Part shown: positions 33,553 through 41,963 of the stretch, piece by piece | Position numbering within the stretch: the first letter of the stretch is position 1 | How the letters are laid out: each line of letters starts with the position of its first letter | NCBI RefSeq assembly: GCF_013155385.1 | Contig: NZ_JABJUQ010000007.1 | Location: 2,028,001-2,092,000 of the forward strand | Source of the DNA: Bacillus sp. WMMC1349 | GTDB lineage: Bacteria; Bacillota; Bacilli; Bacillales; Bacillaceae | Direction of reading: 5' to 3' | Length of the DNA stretch: 64,000 nucleotides | Notes under the pieces: model-generated | Told to the model about the DNA's origin: nothing | What the model saw: only the letters and a program-made list of their open reading frames with translations | Database searches by the model: none | Made by a program: the position numbers and the translations under genes

Positions 33553-33828
33553 TTATTCCCTGCTTTCTGCATTGATTAAGACATGTAGACGCTCTGTATG
33601 TAGTTCAATCAGCTTTAGTTTTACATCTTGTTCCAGCTTGGAATTCGTAATTCGATGAATGGATTGAAAATATTTTTCAAACCTTGTTTTTCTAAGCCTT
33701 GGATGGGTTCTAAGATCATTCAGTTCATCATCAACCAACTGGATGAGCGACCGTTCTGATCTTTCATTTATCGTTCTGTTCTTCCAAAGGCTCAAGTAAA
33801 CTTGAATAAGCTGTGGTTCTTCTACCAT
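33553..33828 (-). CDS. unknown helical protein in bshB2 operon
   Basis: A 91-residue charged, mostly helical protein (MVEEPQLIQVYLSLWKNRTI...), not recognised. GGAGG lies 10 nt before the ATG, and its end overlaps the yojF start, so it is the first gene of a yojF-bshB2 operon. It has no membrane segment or Cys pair. I do not recall a gene at this place in B. subtilis. A role in bacillithiol metabolism is only suggested by position. Confidence 0.7.
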   Translation of the reverse strand: MVEEPQLIQVYLSLWKNRTINERSERSLIQLVDDELNDLRTHPRLRKTRFEKYFQSIHRITNSKLEQDVKLKLIELHTERLHVLINAESRE

Positions 33829-33871
33829 AACTGATCAACCTCCAAGTCTCATTATACATGATCTTTGTTAA

Positions 33872-34798
33872 TTATGAATGATGTGCGTTTTTCCTTTTTA
33901 ACAGCGGCTTCACTCGTTTGTTCCAATTGAATTGTGAAAAAGTAAACAATATTAGCGCTGCCCAGATGCAGGAAAAAGTTAAGGCTTTTCCACTATTAAA
34001 AGGTTCATGATAGACGAAAACACCTAAACATAAAGTAATAGTCGGTGCAATATATTGTAAGATTCCAATTTGATACAGCGGCAGCTTTTTAGCTCCTTCT
34101 GAAAATAAAAGCAGCGGAATGGCTGTTAAAACACCGGCCAAAAACAGGAGTAGCCAAATCTTCGGATCAGAGGAAGCGGCTGAATACCATGAATGACTAT
34201 AAAACAATAAAAAGATCAGGGCAACTGGTGTGATCATGATCGTCTCAAGAGTAAGCCCAATGGCACTTGTAAATGTTGTTCTTTTTTTCACCAATCCATA
34301 GAGGCCAAAGCTAAAAGCCAGTATGAGCGCAATATACGGAACAGAACCATATTGAAAGGCTGATATCAACACACCGATCGCTGCAATTAAAACAGCACCA
34401 GCCTGCATTCGTGATAACCGCTCTTTTAAAAAAACAATCCCAAGCACGATAGAAATGAGTGGATTAATATAATAACCTAAGCTCGCTTCAAGAATATGAC
34501 CATGACCTACAGCCCATATGTATACAAACCAATTGATTGAAATTAAAATAGTGGAAAAAAGCAATGAAACAAGTGCTTTTTTGTTTTCCAAAAGCGACTT
34601 GAAGGCTTTCATGCCAACCTGCCACTGCTTCAAAAACAACAATACTCCACACATAAACACACACGACCAAACAATACGGTGAGCCAATATATCAAGTGCG
34701 GCGATTTGATCGAGCATTTTCCAATAAAGAGGAAACAATCCCCATAATAAATACGCTAGTGCTGCGCAAAAAAACCCTTTAATTTCTACATGATTCAT
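33872..34798 (-). CDS. rarD: EamA/RarD family transporter (YojE)
   Basis: A 308-residue integral membrane protein with ten helices in two EamA repeats, of the RarD subgroup (LAYLLWGLFPLYWKML near the start and LQYIAPTITLCLGVFVYHE near the end). Members export amino acids or drug-like metabolites; this one's substrate is unknown. The start MNHVEIKG at 34798 follows AAGGAAA; the longer frame would run into the divergent gerT control region. It follows the same order as B. subtilis yojE. Confidence 0.9.
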   Translation of the reverse strand: MNHVEIKGFFCAALAYLLWGLFPLYWKMLDQIAALDILAHRIVWSCVFMCGVLLFLKQWQVGMKAFKSLLENKKALVSLLFSTILISINWFVYIWAVGHGHILEASLGYYINPLISIVLGIVFLKERLSRMQAGAVLIAAIGVLISAFQYGSVPYIALILAFSFGLYGLVKKRTTFTSAIGLTLETIMITPVALIFLLFYSHSWYSAASSDPKIWLLLFLAGVLTAIPLLLFSEGAKKLPLYQIGILQYIAPTITLCLGVFVYHEPFNSGKALTFSCIWAALILFTFSQFNWNKRVKPLLKRKNAHHS

Positions 34799-34831
34799 AA
34801 GTTCATTTTTTCCTTTCTTGTTGATGACTTC

Positions 34832-34859
34832 ACCCATTCCTTTGAATAAACATATACTA
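34832..34859 (+). promoter_or_regulatory. SigK-type promoter of gerT
   Basis: AC (34832-34833), 17 nt, then CATATACTA, a perfect CATANNNTA -10 with a spacer one base longer than optimal. It lies 29 bp before the gerT start. In B. subtilis, gerT is SigK-dependent. Confidence 0.65.
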
Positions 34860-34888
34860 AAATTGGCTATGTGAAAGGAAGTGTGATC

Positions 34889-35356
34889 GTGTTTGATTGG
34901 CAACGTTTTTTTCCGTTTCAGCAGTTTTCTAAAAACGGCTTTAGAAACACCGATCCGAAAGATGTTGAACATTATATCCACCAAGTAATGACAAGTGTCT
35001 TTGGACCGAGGTATGAAGATCAATTTCCTTTTCGTGATCCCCTTTCAAAAGAAACACCTGTTACAAGAGAAACCCCTGTGAAAGAAACGGATCCATTTGA
35101 TATATTCGAAACCGTCAGTCATATTTTTGTTAAAATTCCTCTTACAAGAGAACAACTTGATCTAATAAAAATTAAACATACTTCACAAACCTTGATATTA
35201 GAAAACTATCCCGAAGAAGAGCAACAAAAAAAAATTGTTCTCCCCTCCCTTGTACGCAGAAAAGGTACAAAAGCCGTTTTTAAAGACGACATTTTAGAGG
35301 TCATGTTTTTAAAAAATGAAGACTTTAACCTTTCTGAAATTGAGATTTCATATTGA
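34889..35356 (+). CDS. gerT: spore germination protein GerT (Hsp20-like)
   Basis: A 155-residue protein related to small heat-shock (alpha-crystallin) proteins and matching GerT: the N-terminus FDWQRFFPFQQFSK, the HYIHQVMTSVFGPRY region and the C-terminal beta domain (KIPLTREQLDLIKIKHTSQ). GerT is a spore coat-associated protein needed for efficient germination. GTG 34889 is chosen: AAAGGA lies 9 nt upstream and the protein then begins like B. subtilis GerT. It is divergent from rarD and driven by the SigK promoter at 34832. Confidence 0.9.
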   Translation: MFDWQRFFPFQQFSKNGFRNTDPKDVEHYIHQVMTSVFGPRYEDQFPFRDPLSKETPVTRETPVKETDPFDIFETVSHIFVKIPLTREQLDLIKIKHTSQTLILENYPEEEQQKKIVLPSLVRRKGTKAVFKDDILEVMFLKNEDFNLSEIEISY

Positions 35357-35526
35357 AGTTAAGGCCTTGCTTGGAAGGAGCGGGCTGTTCTTTTTTAATA
35401 TGATCACCTCCCTTGTCATTTATCAGTGAATTTGATTCTATATACCCTATCAATCTATCGATCTATTTCTTCTTTTAATAGCTATAAGATTGTCATTATA
35501 ATGTTCTTGTCATTGAGGAGGTTTAT

Positions 35527-36225
35527 ATGCGAAAAAAGATTAATATTGGTTTTATTTTGATAGTGTTGATGATGTTTTGCAGTGTCCCACAAACTTCAGC
35601 TGCATATAATGATTGGCACAACGGCTATGCGACTTATACTGGTTCAGGCTACTCGGGCGGAGCTTTCCTGCTTGATCCTATTCCTTCCAATAAGGAAATT
35701 GCGGCTATCAATCCGAGAGATCTGAATTACGGCGGTGTTAACTCAGCTCTAGCAGGGGCTTATCTTCAAGTCGAGGGTCCCCGCGGAAAGACGATCGTTT
35801 ATGTAACAGACCTTTACCCTGAAGGCGCTGCTGGGGCACTTGACCTTTCCCCAAATGCTTTTCGAAAAATTGGCAATATGAAAGATGGGAAAATCAAGAT
35901 CAAATGGAAGATTGTCAAAGCCCCGATTACTGGGAGTCTTACATATCGAATCAAAGAAGGATCTAGCAGATGGTGGGCAGCGATCCAAGTCAGAAATCAT
36001 AAATACCCGGTTATGAAAATGGAATACAATCTAGACGGAAAGTGGATCAAAATGGAGAAAACGGGGTACAACCATTTTGTCAGCACACATTTAGGGACTC
36101 GTTCTCTTAAAGTCAGAATCACAGATATCCGTGGAAAAGTTGTCAAAGACACAATCCCAAAACTTCCTAAATACGGTACATCTCAAGCGTATACAGTTCG
36201 GGGACACATACAATTCCCTGATTAA
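35527..36225 (+). CDS. yoaJ: bacterial expansin YoaJ (EXLX1)
   Basis: A 232-residue secreted expansin that loosens plant-type cell walls without hydrolysis. The signal peptide is 1-25; domain 1 is a double-psi beta barrel with the catalytic Asp in VTDLYPEGA, and domain 2 is the cellulose-binding CBM63 with the flat aromatic strip WW and Y (SSRWWAAIQVRNHKYP). Length and sequence agree closely with B. subtilis YoaJ. GAGGAGG precedes the ATG; a strong terminator follows. It is a single gene, useful for root colonisation. Confidence 0.95.
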   Translation: MRKKINIGFILIVLMMFCSVPQTSAAYNDWHNGYATYTGSGYSGGAFLLDPIPSNKEIAAINPRDLNYGGVNSALAGAYLQVEGPRGKTIVYVTDLYPEGAAGALDLSPNAFRKIGNMKDGKIKIKWKIVKAPITGSLTYRIKEGSSRWWAAIQVRNHKYPVMKMEYNLDGKWIKMEKTGYNHFVSTHLGTRSLKVRITDIRGKVVKDTIPKLPKYGTSQAYTVRGHIQFPD

Positions 36226-36230
36226 AGTCA

Positions 36231-36255
36231 CGGCGGTTTCAAACCGCCGTTTTTG
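36231..36255 (+). terminator. Rho-independent terminator of yoaJ
   Basis: ACGGCGGTTT and AAACCGCCGT form a perfect stem directly after the yoaJ stop, followed by TTTTT. Confidence 0.93.
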
Positions 36256-36268
36256 CATATTAATCATT

Positions 36269-36514
36269 TTATCTGTATCCATATCCTCCATATGGGGCAC
36301 CTGCATATGGTCCTGGTCCACCATAAAACGGTGCCATTCCATAACCTCCATAAGGCCGAGGGTAAGCATATGGTCGAGGGTTAAAAAGCGCACTACCGAT
36401 AAATCCACCCAACAATCCGCCAACTAATGGCGCTCCAAAACCCCAAAAAAATGGTGATCTTGCTGGATAACCAGCAGGAGCTGATCTTGAATATCCATAA
36501 AAATGAGGGTTCAT
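36269..36514 (-). CDS. Gly/Tyr/Pro-rich small protein, unknown
   Basis: An 81-residue protein with an aromatic N-terminus, one hydrophobic Gly-rich segment (GAPLVGGLLGGFIGSALF, about residues 27-44) and a C-terminal tail of repeated YGG, PYG and GPG units. AAAGGAGG precedes the ATG. Such composition is common in spore coat or envelope-surface proteins of Bacillus (compare yodI at 41671), but no family was recognised and no sporulation promoter was identified. It converges on the yoaJ terminator. Confidence 0.65.
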   Translation of the reverse strand: MNPHFYGYSRSAPAGYPARSPFFWGFGAPLVGGLLGGFIGSALFNPRPYAYPRPYGGYGMAPFYGGPGPYAGAPYGGYGYR

Positions 36515-36611
36515 TTCTTTTATCCTCCTTTATGTTTGCCTACAATAAGGTATTCATAAAGTTGGGAAACGTTTGGGCTAACCTTGATCAGTTACCCCGT
36601 GGTTACCTGTT

Positions 36612-36929
36612 TTAATGTTCAACAACACAATACCGTTCTGCCCAGTTTTGTATCTCCCGCAAAACAGGTTGTAAAGCCGTTCCTTTTTTCGTTAATTGAT
36701 AAATCACTTTAACGGGTGTTTCTGGAAGAACTTGTCGTTCAATGATTTCATTCTGTTCAAGTTCTTTCAACCGTTCAGCTAACATTTTTTGACTGATCAT
36801 TGGAATCATCTCATTCAATTCTTTAAATCGTTTAGGCCCGTCAAATAAAACATGAATAATCAGTCCATTCCACCGCTTGCCAAGTAAAGAAAAGGCAACC
36901 TCCATTTTAGGACACATTGTAAATCCCAT
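36612..36929 (-). CDS. yodB: HxlR/DUF24 regulator YodB
   Basis: A 105-residue winged-helix repressor of the MarR/DUF24 type. YodB senses quinones and diamide through Cys6 and represses yodC and azoreductase. Cys6 (MGFTMCPKME) and the LGKRWNGLIIH helix match YodB, and Cys101 near the C-terminus is kept. B. subtilis YodB has one more Cys (C108), which is beyond the end of this shorter protein. It is divergent from yodC with a clear palindrome between (36995-37021). Confidence 0.92.
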   Translation of the reverse strand: MGFTMCPKMEVAFSLLGKRWNGLIIHVLFDGPKRFKELNEMIPMISQKMLAERLKELEQNEIIERQVLPETPVKVIYQLTKKGTALQPVLREIQNWAERYCVVEH

Positions 36930-36994
36930 TCTTTCACCTCTTCATCTTCCAGTTGACAAATTAAAATAGAGACATTACAATACTCATTACAGTT

Positions 36995-37021
36995 ACAAAA
37001 AGTAAGTTTCTAACTTTTTGT
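36995..37021. promoter_or_regulatory. probable YodB operator
   Basis: ACAAAAAGT (36995-37003) and ACTTTTTGT (37013-37021) form a perfect 9-bp dyad with a 9-bp centre between the divergent yodB and yodC genes, close to a likely yodC -10 (ATTATAAC near 37030). Confidence 0.7.
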
Positions 37022-37063
37022 TTGACTATATTATAACACGTTTATCAACAAGGGGGAAGCTAC

Positions 37064-37675
37064 ATGACAAACAGCACATTGAAGATATTAGAAGAACGAA
37101 CATCAATTAAAGAGTATGATACTAGTGTATCCATTCCAAAGGAAGAGTTAACAGAGTTACTTCACATTACGACAAAGTCTCCATCTGCATGGAACTTACA
37201 ACACTGGCATTTTACCGTATTTCACAGCCAAGAATCAAAGGAACGTCTACTTCCAATTGCATACAACCAAAAACAGGTTTCGCAAGCATCTGCTATTATC
37301 GCTGTATTAGGTGACTTAGAGGCAAACAAAAACGGTGAAGCTGTTTATGAACCTTTAGCAGAGGCTGGTTATATGACTGAGGAAATTAAAAACACGCTTT
37401 TGGAACAAATCAATAGGGCTTATCAAAACAGTCAATTTGCTAGAGATGCCGCATTTTCCAATGCGTCGCTTGCGGCGATGCAGCTCATGATCGCCGCTAA
37501 AGCAAAAGGTTATGAGACGTGTGCAATAGGCGGATTTGACCATGAAGCGCTTGTTAAAGAATTTAAAATGAATAAACGATATGTACCGGTGATGCTGATT
37601 GCGATCGGAAAGCCTGTGAAACCGGCTCATAAAAGCAGTCGTTTTGCTGTATCTGATGTGTCAACTTGGCTGTAA
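37064..37675 (+). CDS. yodC: NAD(P)H-flavin nitroreductase YodC
   Basis: A 203-residue nitroreductase-fold FMN enzyme that reduces quinones and nitro compounds. The FMN-binding residues in PSAWNLQHWHFTV and the later C-terminal AKGYETCAIGGFD are typical. AAGGGGGAAG precedes the ATG. The gene is divergent from yodB, its known repressor, and the palindrome at 36995-37021 overlaps its promoter. It is one of several electrophile-defence genes in the window. Confidence 0.92.
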   Translation: MTNSTLKILEERTSIKEYDTSVSIPKEELTELLHITTKSPSAWNLQHWHFTVFHSQESKERLLPIAYNQKQVSQASAIIAVLGDLEANKNGEAVYEPLAEAGYMTEEIKNTLLEQINRAYQNSQFARDAAFSNASLAAMQLMIAAKAKGYETCAIGGFDHEALVKEFKMNKRYVPVMLIAIGKPVKPAHKSSRFAVSDVSTWL

Positions 37676-37685
37676 ACATTTCATC

Positions 37686-37718
37686 AACCTTAGTCCTAGA
37701 ATAGGCTAAGGTTTTTTT
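37686..37718 (+). terminator. Rho-independent terminator of yodC
   Basis: AACCTTAG pairs with CTAAGGTT around a 12-nt loop and is followed by seven T. Confidence 0.85.
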
Positions 37719-37800
37719 ATGCGTTTTTTGACTAGCTTTGGAAATATTTTAGAATTTGGTTTACAATGAAAATTATGTCAAGAGTGGGGTGTGAATAAAA

Positions 37801-39036
37801 ATGTTTAAAACATATCAAGAAATTTTTAAAATTCACGGTTTTCCTTATGTTTTTTGCGGTCTGCTGTTTTCCAGACTGGGCGGATGGATGTGGGGATCAG
37901 GGCTGATTCTGTTCGTTTTGTATGTATTTGACTCGCCTTTATTATCAGGAACCGCAGTGATTTTCGGTACAGTTCCCAGTATTTTATTTTCCCCTCTCGC
38001 AGGGACAATTATTGACCGCTATGATATAAAAAAAGTGATTGTATCGAGTCAATTTTTTGCAGTCATCATCATGCTGTTCATTCCCTTCTTTTTTTCTATC
38101 AATCTTTTATCTTTTCAGCTTTTTTTGGTATTGATTACTTTTATCAGTCTGATGCGGCCCTTCGCCAATATTGCTTTTCGCTATCTTTTGCCTCAAATCG
38201 TCCCTGAGAAAAATTGGGATCAAGTAAATGCGCTAGATGGAATAACCCAGGAGCTCTCAGTCATACTTGGTCCAGCTGTTGTCGGTATTCTAATCAGTAC
38301 TTTTGATGCAAATACAGCGATCATAGGGATAGCACTTTGCTGGGCTGTTGGCGGAGCAAGTGTGTTTTTTGTGAAGACACTTGAAAAACCTAGCGTAAAA
38401 AAATCACAACGTAATCTATTGTCTGAATCATGGCTGGGATTAAAATACCTCTGGAAAAACCCAGTTTTACGAGGGCTCGCACTTTGCATGCCGTTTTACA
38501 CTATGACGTTTGGCGTCTTAAATGTCGGCTTACCGATTCTTGTAGAAGAAAGATTATTATGGGAGAAAGCTGCGGTTGGAATATTTTGGTCAGTCATCGG
38601 TACAGCATCTTTATTATCAAATATTTATTTTGGGCGTTTTCATACAGAAGGAAAAGAACGAAACAACTTGGCTTTAGGTATGTTTATCAGTTTAATCGGA
38701 TTTGCGGTCGTGGCATTTTCGGGAAATATTTTCATTATACTATGCGGCCTCCTTTTGATTGGTAGTGTTCAAGGTCTTGTTGATATTAATCTTTTATCCC
38801 TCAGACAAAGAAGCACGGATGCTAATTGGTATGGACGGATTTTTTCCATGTTAGGCATGATGCTTGGATTTGGAACACCCATCGGCTCAAGCCTTGCCGG
38901 ATTCACTCTTACATATTCACTAACGTTTACCTTGTTCATTCCCGTTTTCACGGGTCTTTTCGCAGTGCTAATATGCATGATATCCATTCCTAGACAAACG
39001 GCTAAACAAAAAGACGTATATTATACAGAATCATAA
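37801..39036 (+). CDS. MFS transporter, unknown substrate
   Basis: A 411-residue protein with about twelve hydrophobic segments and an MFS cytoplasmic loop after helix 2 (DRYDIKKVIV). It belongs to the MFS_3/enterobactin-exporter-like type of bacterial drug or siderophore exporters. GGGGTG precedes the ATG. It is a single gene; no regulator adjoins. Substrate cannot be told. Confidence 0.85.
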   Translation: MFKTYQEIFKIHGFPYVFCGLLFSRLGGWMWGSGLILFVLYVFDSPLLSGTAVIFGTVPSILFSPLAGTIIDRYDIKKVIVSSQFFAVIIMLFIPFFFSINLLSFQLFLVLITFISLMRPFANIAFRYLLPQIVPEKNWDQVNALDGITQELSVILGPAVVGILISTFDANTAIIGIALCWAVGGASVFFVKTLEKPSVKKSQRNLLSESWLGLKYLWKNPVLRGLALCMPFYTMTFGVLNVGLPILVEERLLWEKAAVGIFWSVIGTASLLSNIYFGRFHTEGKERNNLALGMFISLIGFAVVAFSGNIFIILCGLLLIGSVQGLVDINLLSLRQRSTDANWYGRIFSMLGMMLGFGTPIGSSLAGFTLTYSLTFTLFIPVFTGLFAVLICMISIPRQTAKQKDVYYTES

Positions 39037-39290
39037 TCCACATGGCTCTAAATGCTTGAGAGTCCGGCACTATTGATCCATATGATCAGTCGTTTCTCAA
39101 CAAAAAGCCCAGACAGCTTTGAACGTTTTCTTTAAAATTTCTTTGGCACTTTTTACGATTTACAGCTACTAACTATCGATTGTCAAAACTTACTTTTTCA
39201 TTTCTCAGCTAAAGATCCAACTGCAAATTTGCATACAACACCACCAATTGGCAACATAGAAGGAACAACAAATGGCTTGTTAAACAGAAA
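39037..39290. other. intergenic, no secure gene
   Basis: About 250 bp. A short minus-strand frame ends LPIGGVVCKFAVGSLAEK near 39206 and a plus-strand frame reads TPPIGNIEGTTNGLLNRK at about 39238-39291; neither has a ribosome site. They may be fossils of one gene but nothing is claimed. Confidence 0.3.
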
Positions 39291-39335
39291 AAGGGCTGTC
39301 CAATAATCAAAAAGTCGACTTATTGGACAGCCCCG
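39291..39335 (-). terminator. terminator of ctpA, short hairpin copy G
   Basis: GGGCTGTCCAATAA and TTATTGGACAGCCC form a perfect 14-bp stem, followed on the minus strand by TTTTTCTG, just past the ctpA stop. The ends GGGCTGTCC match the termini of the long interspersed repeats. Confidence 0.85.
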
Positions 39336-39344
39336 CGTGTTTTA

Positions 39345-40733
39345 TTATTTTTCCTTTTTGAGAACCTCAATCGCTTTCTCTAATTGAGTATCATTTTTAG
39401 ACAGCTTCTCTTGTAGTTTTACCGTCATGGAAGCTGTTGTATCTCCCGTTATCACTCCAGTAATTTTAAGTTTTTGAGCTTTTTGAAAGGCTTTAACAGC
39501 CGTTTCTGTCTGTTCATCAAATGATCCGGTCGCTTTCAGTTTGAAACCAAGCGCTTGCAACATCTGCTGTGCGACTTTCACTTCATCTCCTACGCTGCCT
39601 GCCTTATACTCTTTTTTAGGATTAAGGAACGGCAGCTTAGCATAGCTTGGAAGTTCAGCCTTGTATTGAGGAAGAATCCCTTTTTCATGAATCCAGTTTC
39701 CGTTCGGTGTCAACCATTTAGCAATTGTCAGTTTTACAGTGGAACCGTCATCAAAGCTTTCTGCATTTTGAACAGTTCCTTTTCCAAACGTTTTTTCTCC
39801 AACAATCGGAATGTCTGAATCTTGGTGCAATGCAGCTGCCATAATTTCGGCTGCGCTCGCTGTTCCACCGTTGACCAGAACAACGGTCGGCTTGTTCACT
39901 TGACGTTTATTTTTAGCCTTGTATATTTTTTTATCACCGTTTTTGGATTCAACCTGCAAAATCGTTTTGCCTTTATCAACGAACAGATTGGTCATGACAA
40001 TCGCCTGATCCATTAGACCTCCTGGATTGCCTCTGAGATCTAGTACAAACCTTTTGGCCCCTTTTTCATTTAAATGGTCAATTGCTTTTGCCAATTCTTG
40101 CGGTGTATTTTCAGAAAAAGTTGTGATTTGGATTTGTCCTATGTTGTCATCCAGCATTTTCGAATAAACTGTTTCAACAGGAATTGTATCCCGCTTAATC
40201 GTGACATCAATTTGGCCAACACCAGCTCTATGCAAAACAAGCTTGACATTGGTCCCTTTTTTTCCGCGGATCATTGTCACTGTTTCATTAATTGTTTTTC
40301 CTTTTATACTTTTACCGTTCACTTTCTGAATTTCATCATGTGGTTTTAAACCAGCTTTTTCCGCAGGTGACCCTTTAATAGGTGCCGCAATTAAAATTTG
40401 TCCATTTTTCTCCTCTACTTGTGCACCAATTCCTTCAAATGAAGAAGTAATACTTTCTTCAAAACGTTTCGCTTCTTTCTTGTCCATGTATGTAGAATAT
40501 GGATCATCAAGAGCTTCGAGCATTCCTTTAATTGCCCCATCCGTTAATTTTTCATCGTCTGCCTTTTGATAATAATCACTCTTAATTTTGTCATATGTCG
40601 CCATTAGCTTTTCAAATTTTTCATCGTCTGATGATGACATGATATTGCCTTTACTTGCAATGTAAAGAGTGATTCCTGATGTCGCAATGGCTGTGACGAG
40701 TACAATTAATAAGAGTTTTAACTGTTGTTTCAA
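39345..40733 (-). CDS. ctpA: carboxy-terminal processing protease CtpA (S41)
   Basis: A 462-residue membrane-anchored serine protease. Its parts are an N-terminal helix (about 4-26), a PDZ domain (about 95-175), the S41 domain with Ser293 (GGTASAAEI) and Lys318 (GEKTFGKGT) as catalytic pair, and a C-terminal peptidoglycan-binding domain (about 380-440). TTG 40733 is chosen because AAAGGTGGTG stands just upstream; the frame extends to 40760 without a site. In B. subtilis, ctpA is next to yodH/yodI/yodJ as here. It should trim exported proteins. Confidence 0.9.
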   Translation of the reverse strand: MKQQLKLLLIVLVTAIATSGITLYIASKGNIMSSSDDEKFEKLMATYDKIKSDYYQKADDEKLTDGAIKGMLEALDDPYSTYMDKKEAKRFEESITSSFEGIGAQVEEKNGQILIAAPIKGSPAEKAGLKPHDEIQKVNGKSIKGKTINETVTMIRGKKGTNVKLVLHRAGVGQIDVTIKRDTIPVETVYSKMLDDNIGQIQITTFSENTPQELAKAIDHLNEKGAKRFVLDLRGNPGGLMDQAIVMTNLFVDKGKTILQVESKNGDKKIYKAKNKRQVNKPTVVLVNGGTASAAEIMAAALHQDSDIPIVGEKTFGKGTVQNAESFDDGSTVKLTIAKWLTPNGNWIHEKGILPQYKAELPSYAKLPFLNPKKEYKAGSVGDEVKVAQQMLQALGFKLKATGSFDEQTETAVKAFQKAQKLKITGVITGDTTASMTVKLQEKLSKNDTQLEKAIEVLKKEK

Positions 40734-40868
40734 ACGAACACCACCTTTTCTTCTTACCATATTATCATGGACGAAACTTTATTCGTCAACTCGAATCCCT
40801 TGAAATTCTTGTTTTGACAAAACGATTTGGTTATTTTTGCATATATATACAAAAAAGGAGGGCTTATT

Positions 40869-41579
40869 TTGAGCGATTATTTAGACATGTTAGCTTGTTT
40901 CGGTGTGTCTGGTGCTCATCCAGGTGGGATAGCATTGACAAAAGCCGTACTTGCTAAAGCTGATATCGAGCCAGAAGCACCGATTCTTGACGCTGGCTGT
41001 GGAACGGGTCAGACTGCAACATATTTAAGGCATCTGCTGTTTCCCGTAACAGCTCTTGATTCAGACGAAGTCATGATCGATAAAGCCAAAAAACGATTTG
41101 CAAGAGAAAAATTGACCATTCCCATCGTTCACTCTCAAATCGAGAAAACACCTTTTCAATCTGAAAGCTTTGGTTGTGTACTATCGGAATCAGTGTTAAG
41201 TTTCACAGATCTTCATTTATCACTACCGGAAATTCGTCGTATTTTAAAGCCGGACGGCAAACTGGTAGGGATAGAAGTTTCTCTTGCAGAGGCCAGTCTC
41301 ACAGCAGAAGAGAAAAAGGAAATTATTGATTTTTATGGATTCACAGTTTTGGATGATCAAGATGGCTGGCTGCACACCCTGCGTAAAGGCGGTTTTTCAC
41401 AGATTGAAATCATTGGAGCAGTTATAGAAGAAGCAGCTGATCATGAGGAGACGTTCACAGAAATGGAGCTATCTCCTTTCATCTCTGAAAAAAACTATCA
41501 AACAATGGAGACACATCAACAACTCCATCATAAATATCAAGATTTTTTAAAACCCATTATTTTTGTGTGCCAACCATAA
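40869..41579 (+). CDS. yodH: class I SAM-dependent methyltransferase YodH
   Basis: A 236-residue methyltransferase with motif I ILDAGCGTGQTATYL (about residues 37-51), the post-I acidic residue (ALDSDEVMIDKA) and the motif FGCVLSESVLSFTDL further on. TTG 40869 follows AAGGAGGG by 6 nt; the in-frame ATG at 40827 would lie in the promoter region. It is divergent from ctpA and belongs to the yodH-yodI-yodJ group. The substrate is unknown. Confidence 0.88.
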   Translation: MSDYLDMLACFGVSGAHPGGIALTKAVLAKADIEPEAPILDAGCGTGQTATYLRHLLFPVTALDSDEVMIDKAKKRFAREKLTIPIVHSQIEKTPFQSESFGCVLSESVLSFTDLHLSLPEIRRILKPDGKLVGIEVSLAEASLTAEEKKEIIDFYGFTVLDDQDGWLHTLRKGGFSQIEIIGAVIEEAADHEETFTEMELSPFISEKNYQTMETHQQLHHKYQDFLKPIIFVCQP

Positions 41580-41670
41580 ATCATCATTTAACCTCCTTCT
41601 TTCGTCCACCCTTTTCTTTCTATTCCGTCATATGCTGAATAGGAATACATGAGATGGAAGGAGTGTTCGT

Positions 41671-41922
41671 ATGGATCGTTACTATAGAATGTGTCATCAA
41701 AATATAGGAAAAGTTGCGAGAATAAGAGACAGACGAGGCCGTGTCCATGTCGGCAAAATTGTCCGAGTCTCACCTAACACCGTTTATATTGCTCCGCCAA
41801 GAAGAGGTCCCGGCGGCTTAGGCTATGGATTTTATGGAGGCTGGTGGGGATGGGGTCCCGCTTATGGAGTTGGTCTCGGTTTAATAGCTGGCATTGCAAT
41901 TGGAAGCTTGTTTTGGTGGTAA
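41671..41922 (+). CDS. yodI: YodI family Gly/Tyr/Trp-rich membrane protein
   Basis: An 83-residue protein with a basic, KOW-like N-terminal half (IGKVARIRDRRGRVHVGKIV) and a C-terminal Gly/Trp/Tyr-rich hydrophobic segment (YGVGLGLIAGIAIGSLFWW), agreeing in length and pattern with YodI of B. subtilis, which is a spore coat-associated protein. GGAAGGAG precedes the ATG. GGGCCA/TGGCCC at 41930-41950 may terminate it. Confidence 0.85.
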   Translation: MDRYYRMCHQNIGKVARIRDRRGRVHVGKIVRVSPNTVYIAPPRRGPGGLGYGFYGGWWGWGPAYGVGLGLIAGIAIGSLFWW

Positions 41923-41963
41923 TGGAGAGGGCCAAACTTCATTGGCCCTTCCCGTATTCCAGA

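Noticed and set aside
34799..35023. 75-residue N-terminal extension of rarD
   Set aside because: It runs into the divergent gerT promoter and start and is not EamA-like; ATG 34798 has a ribosome site.
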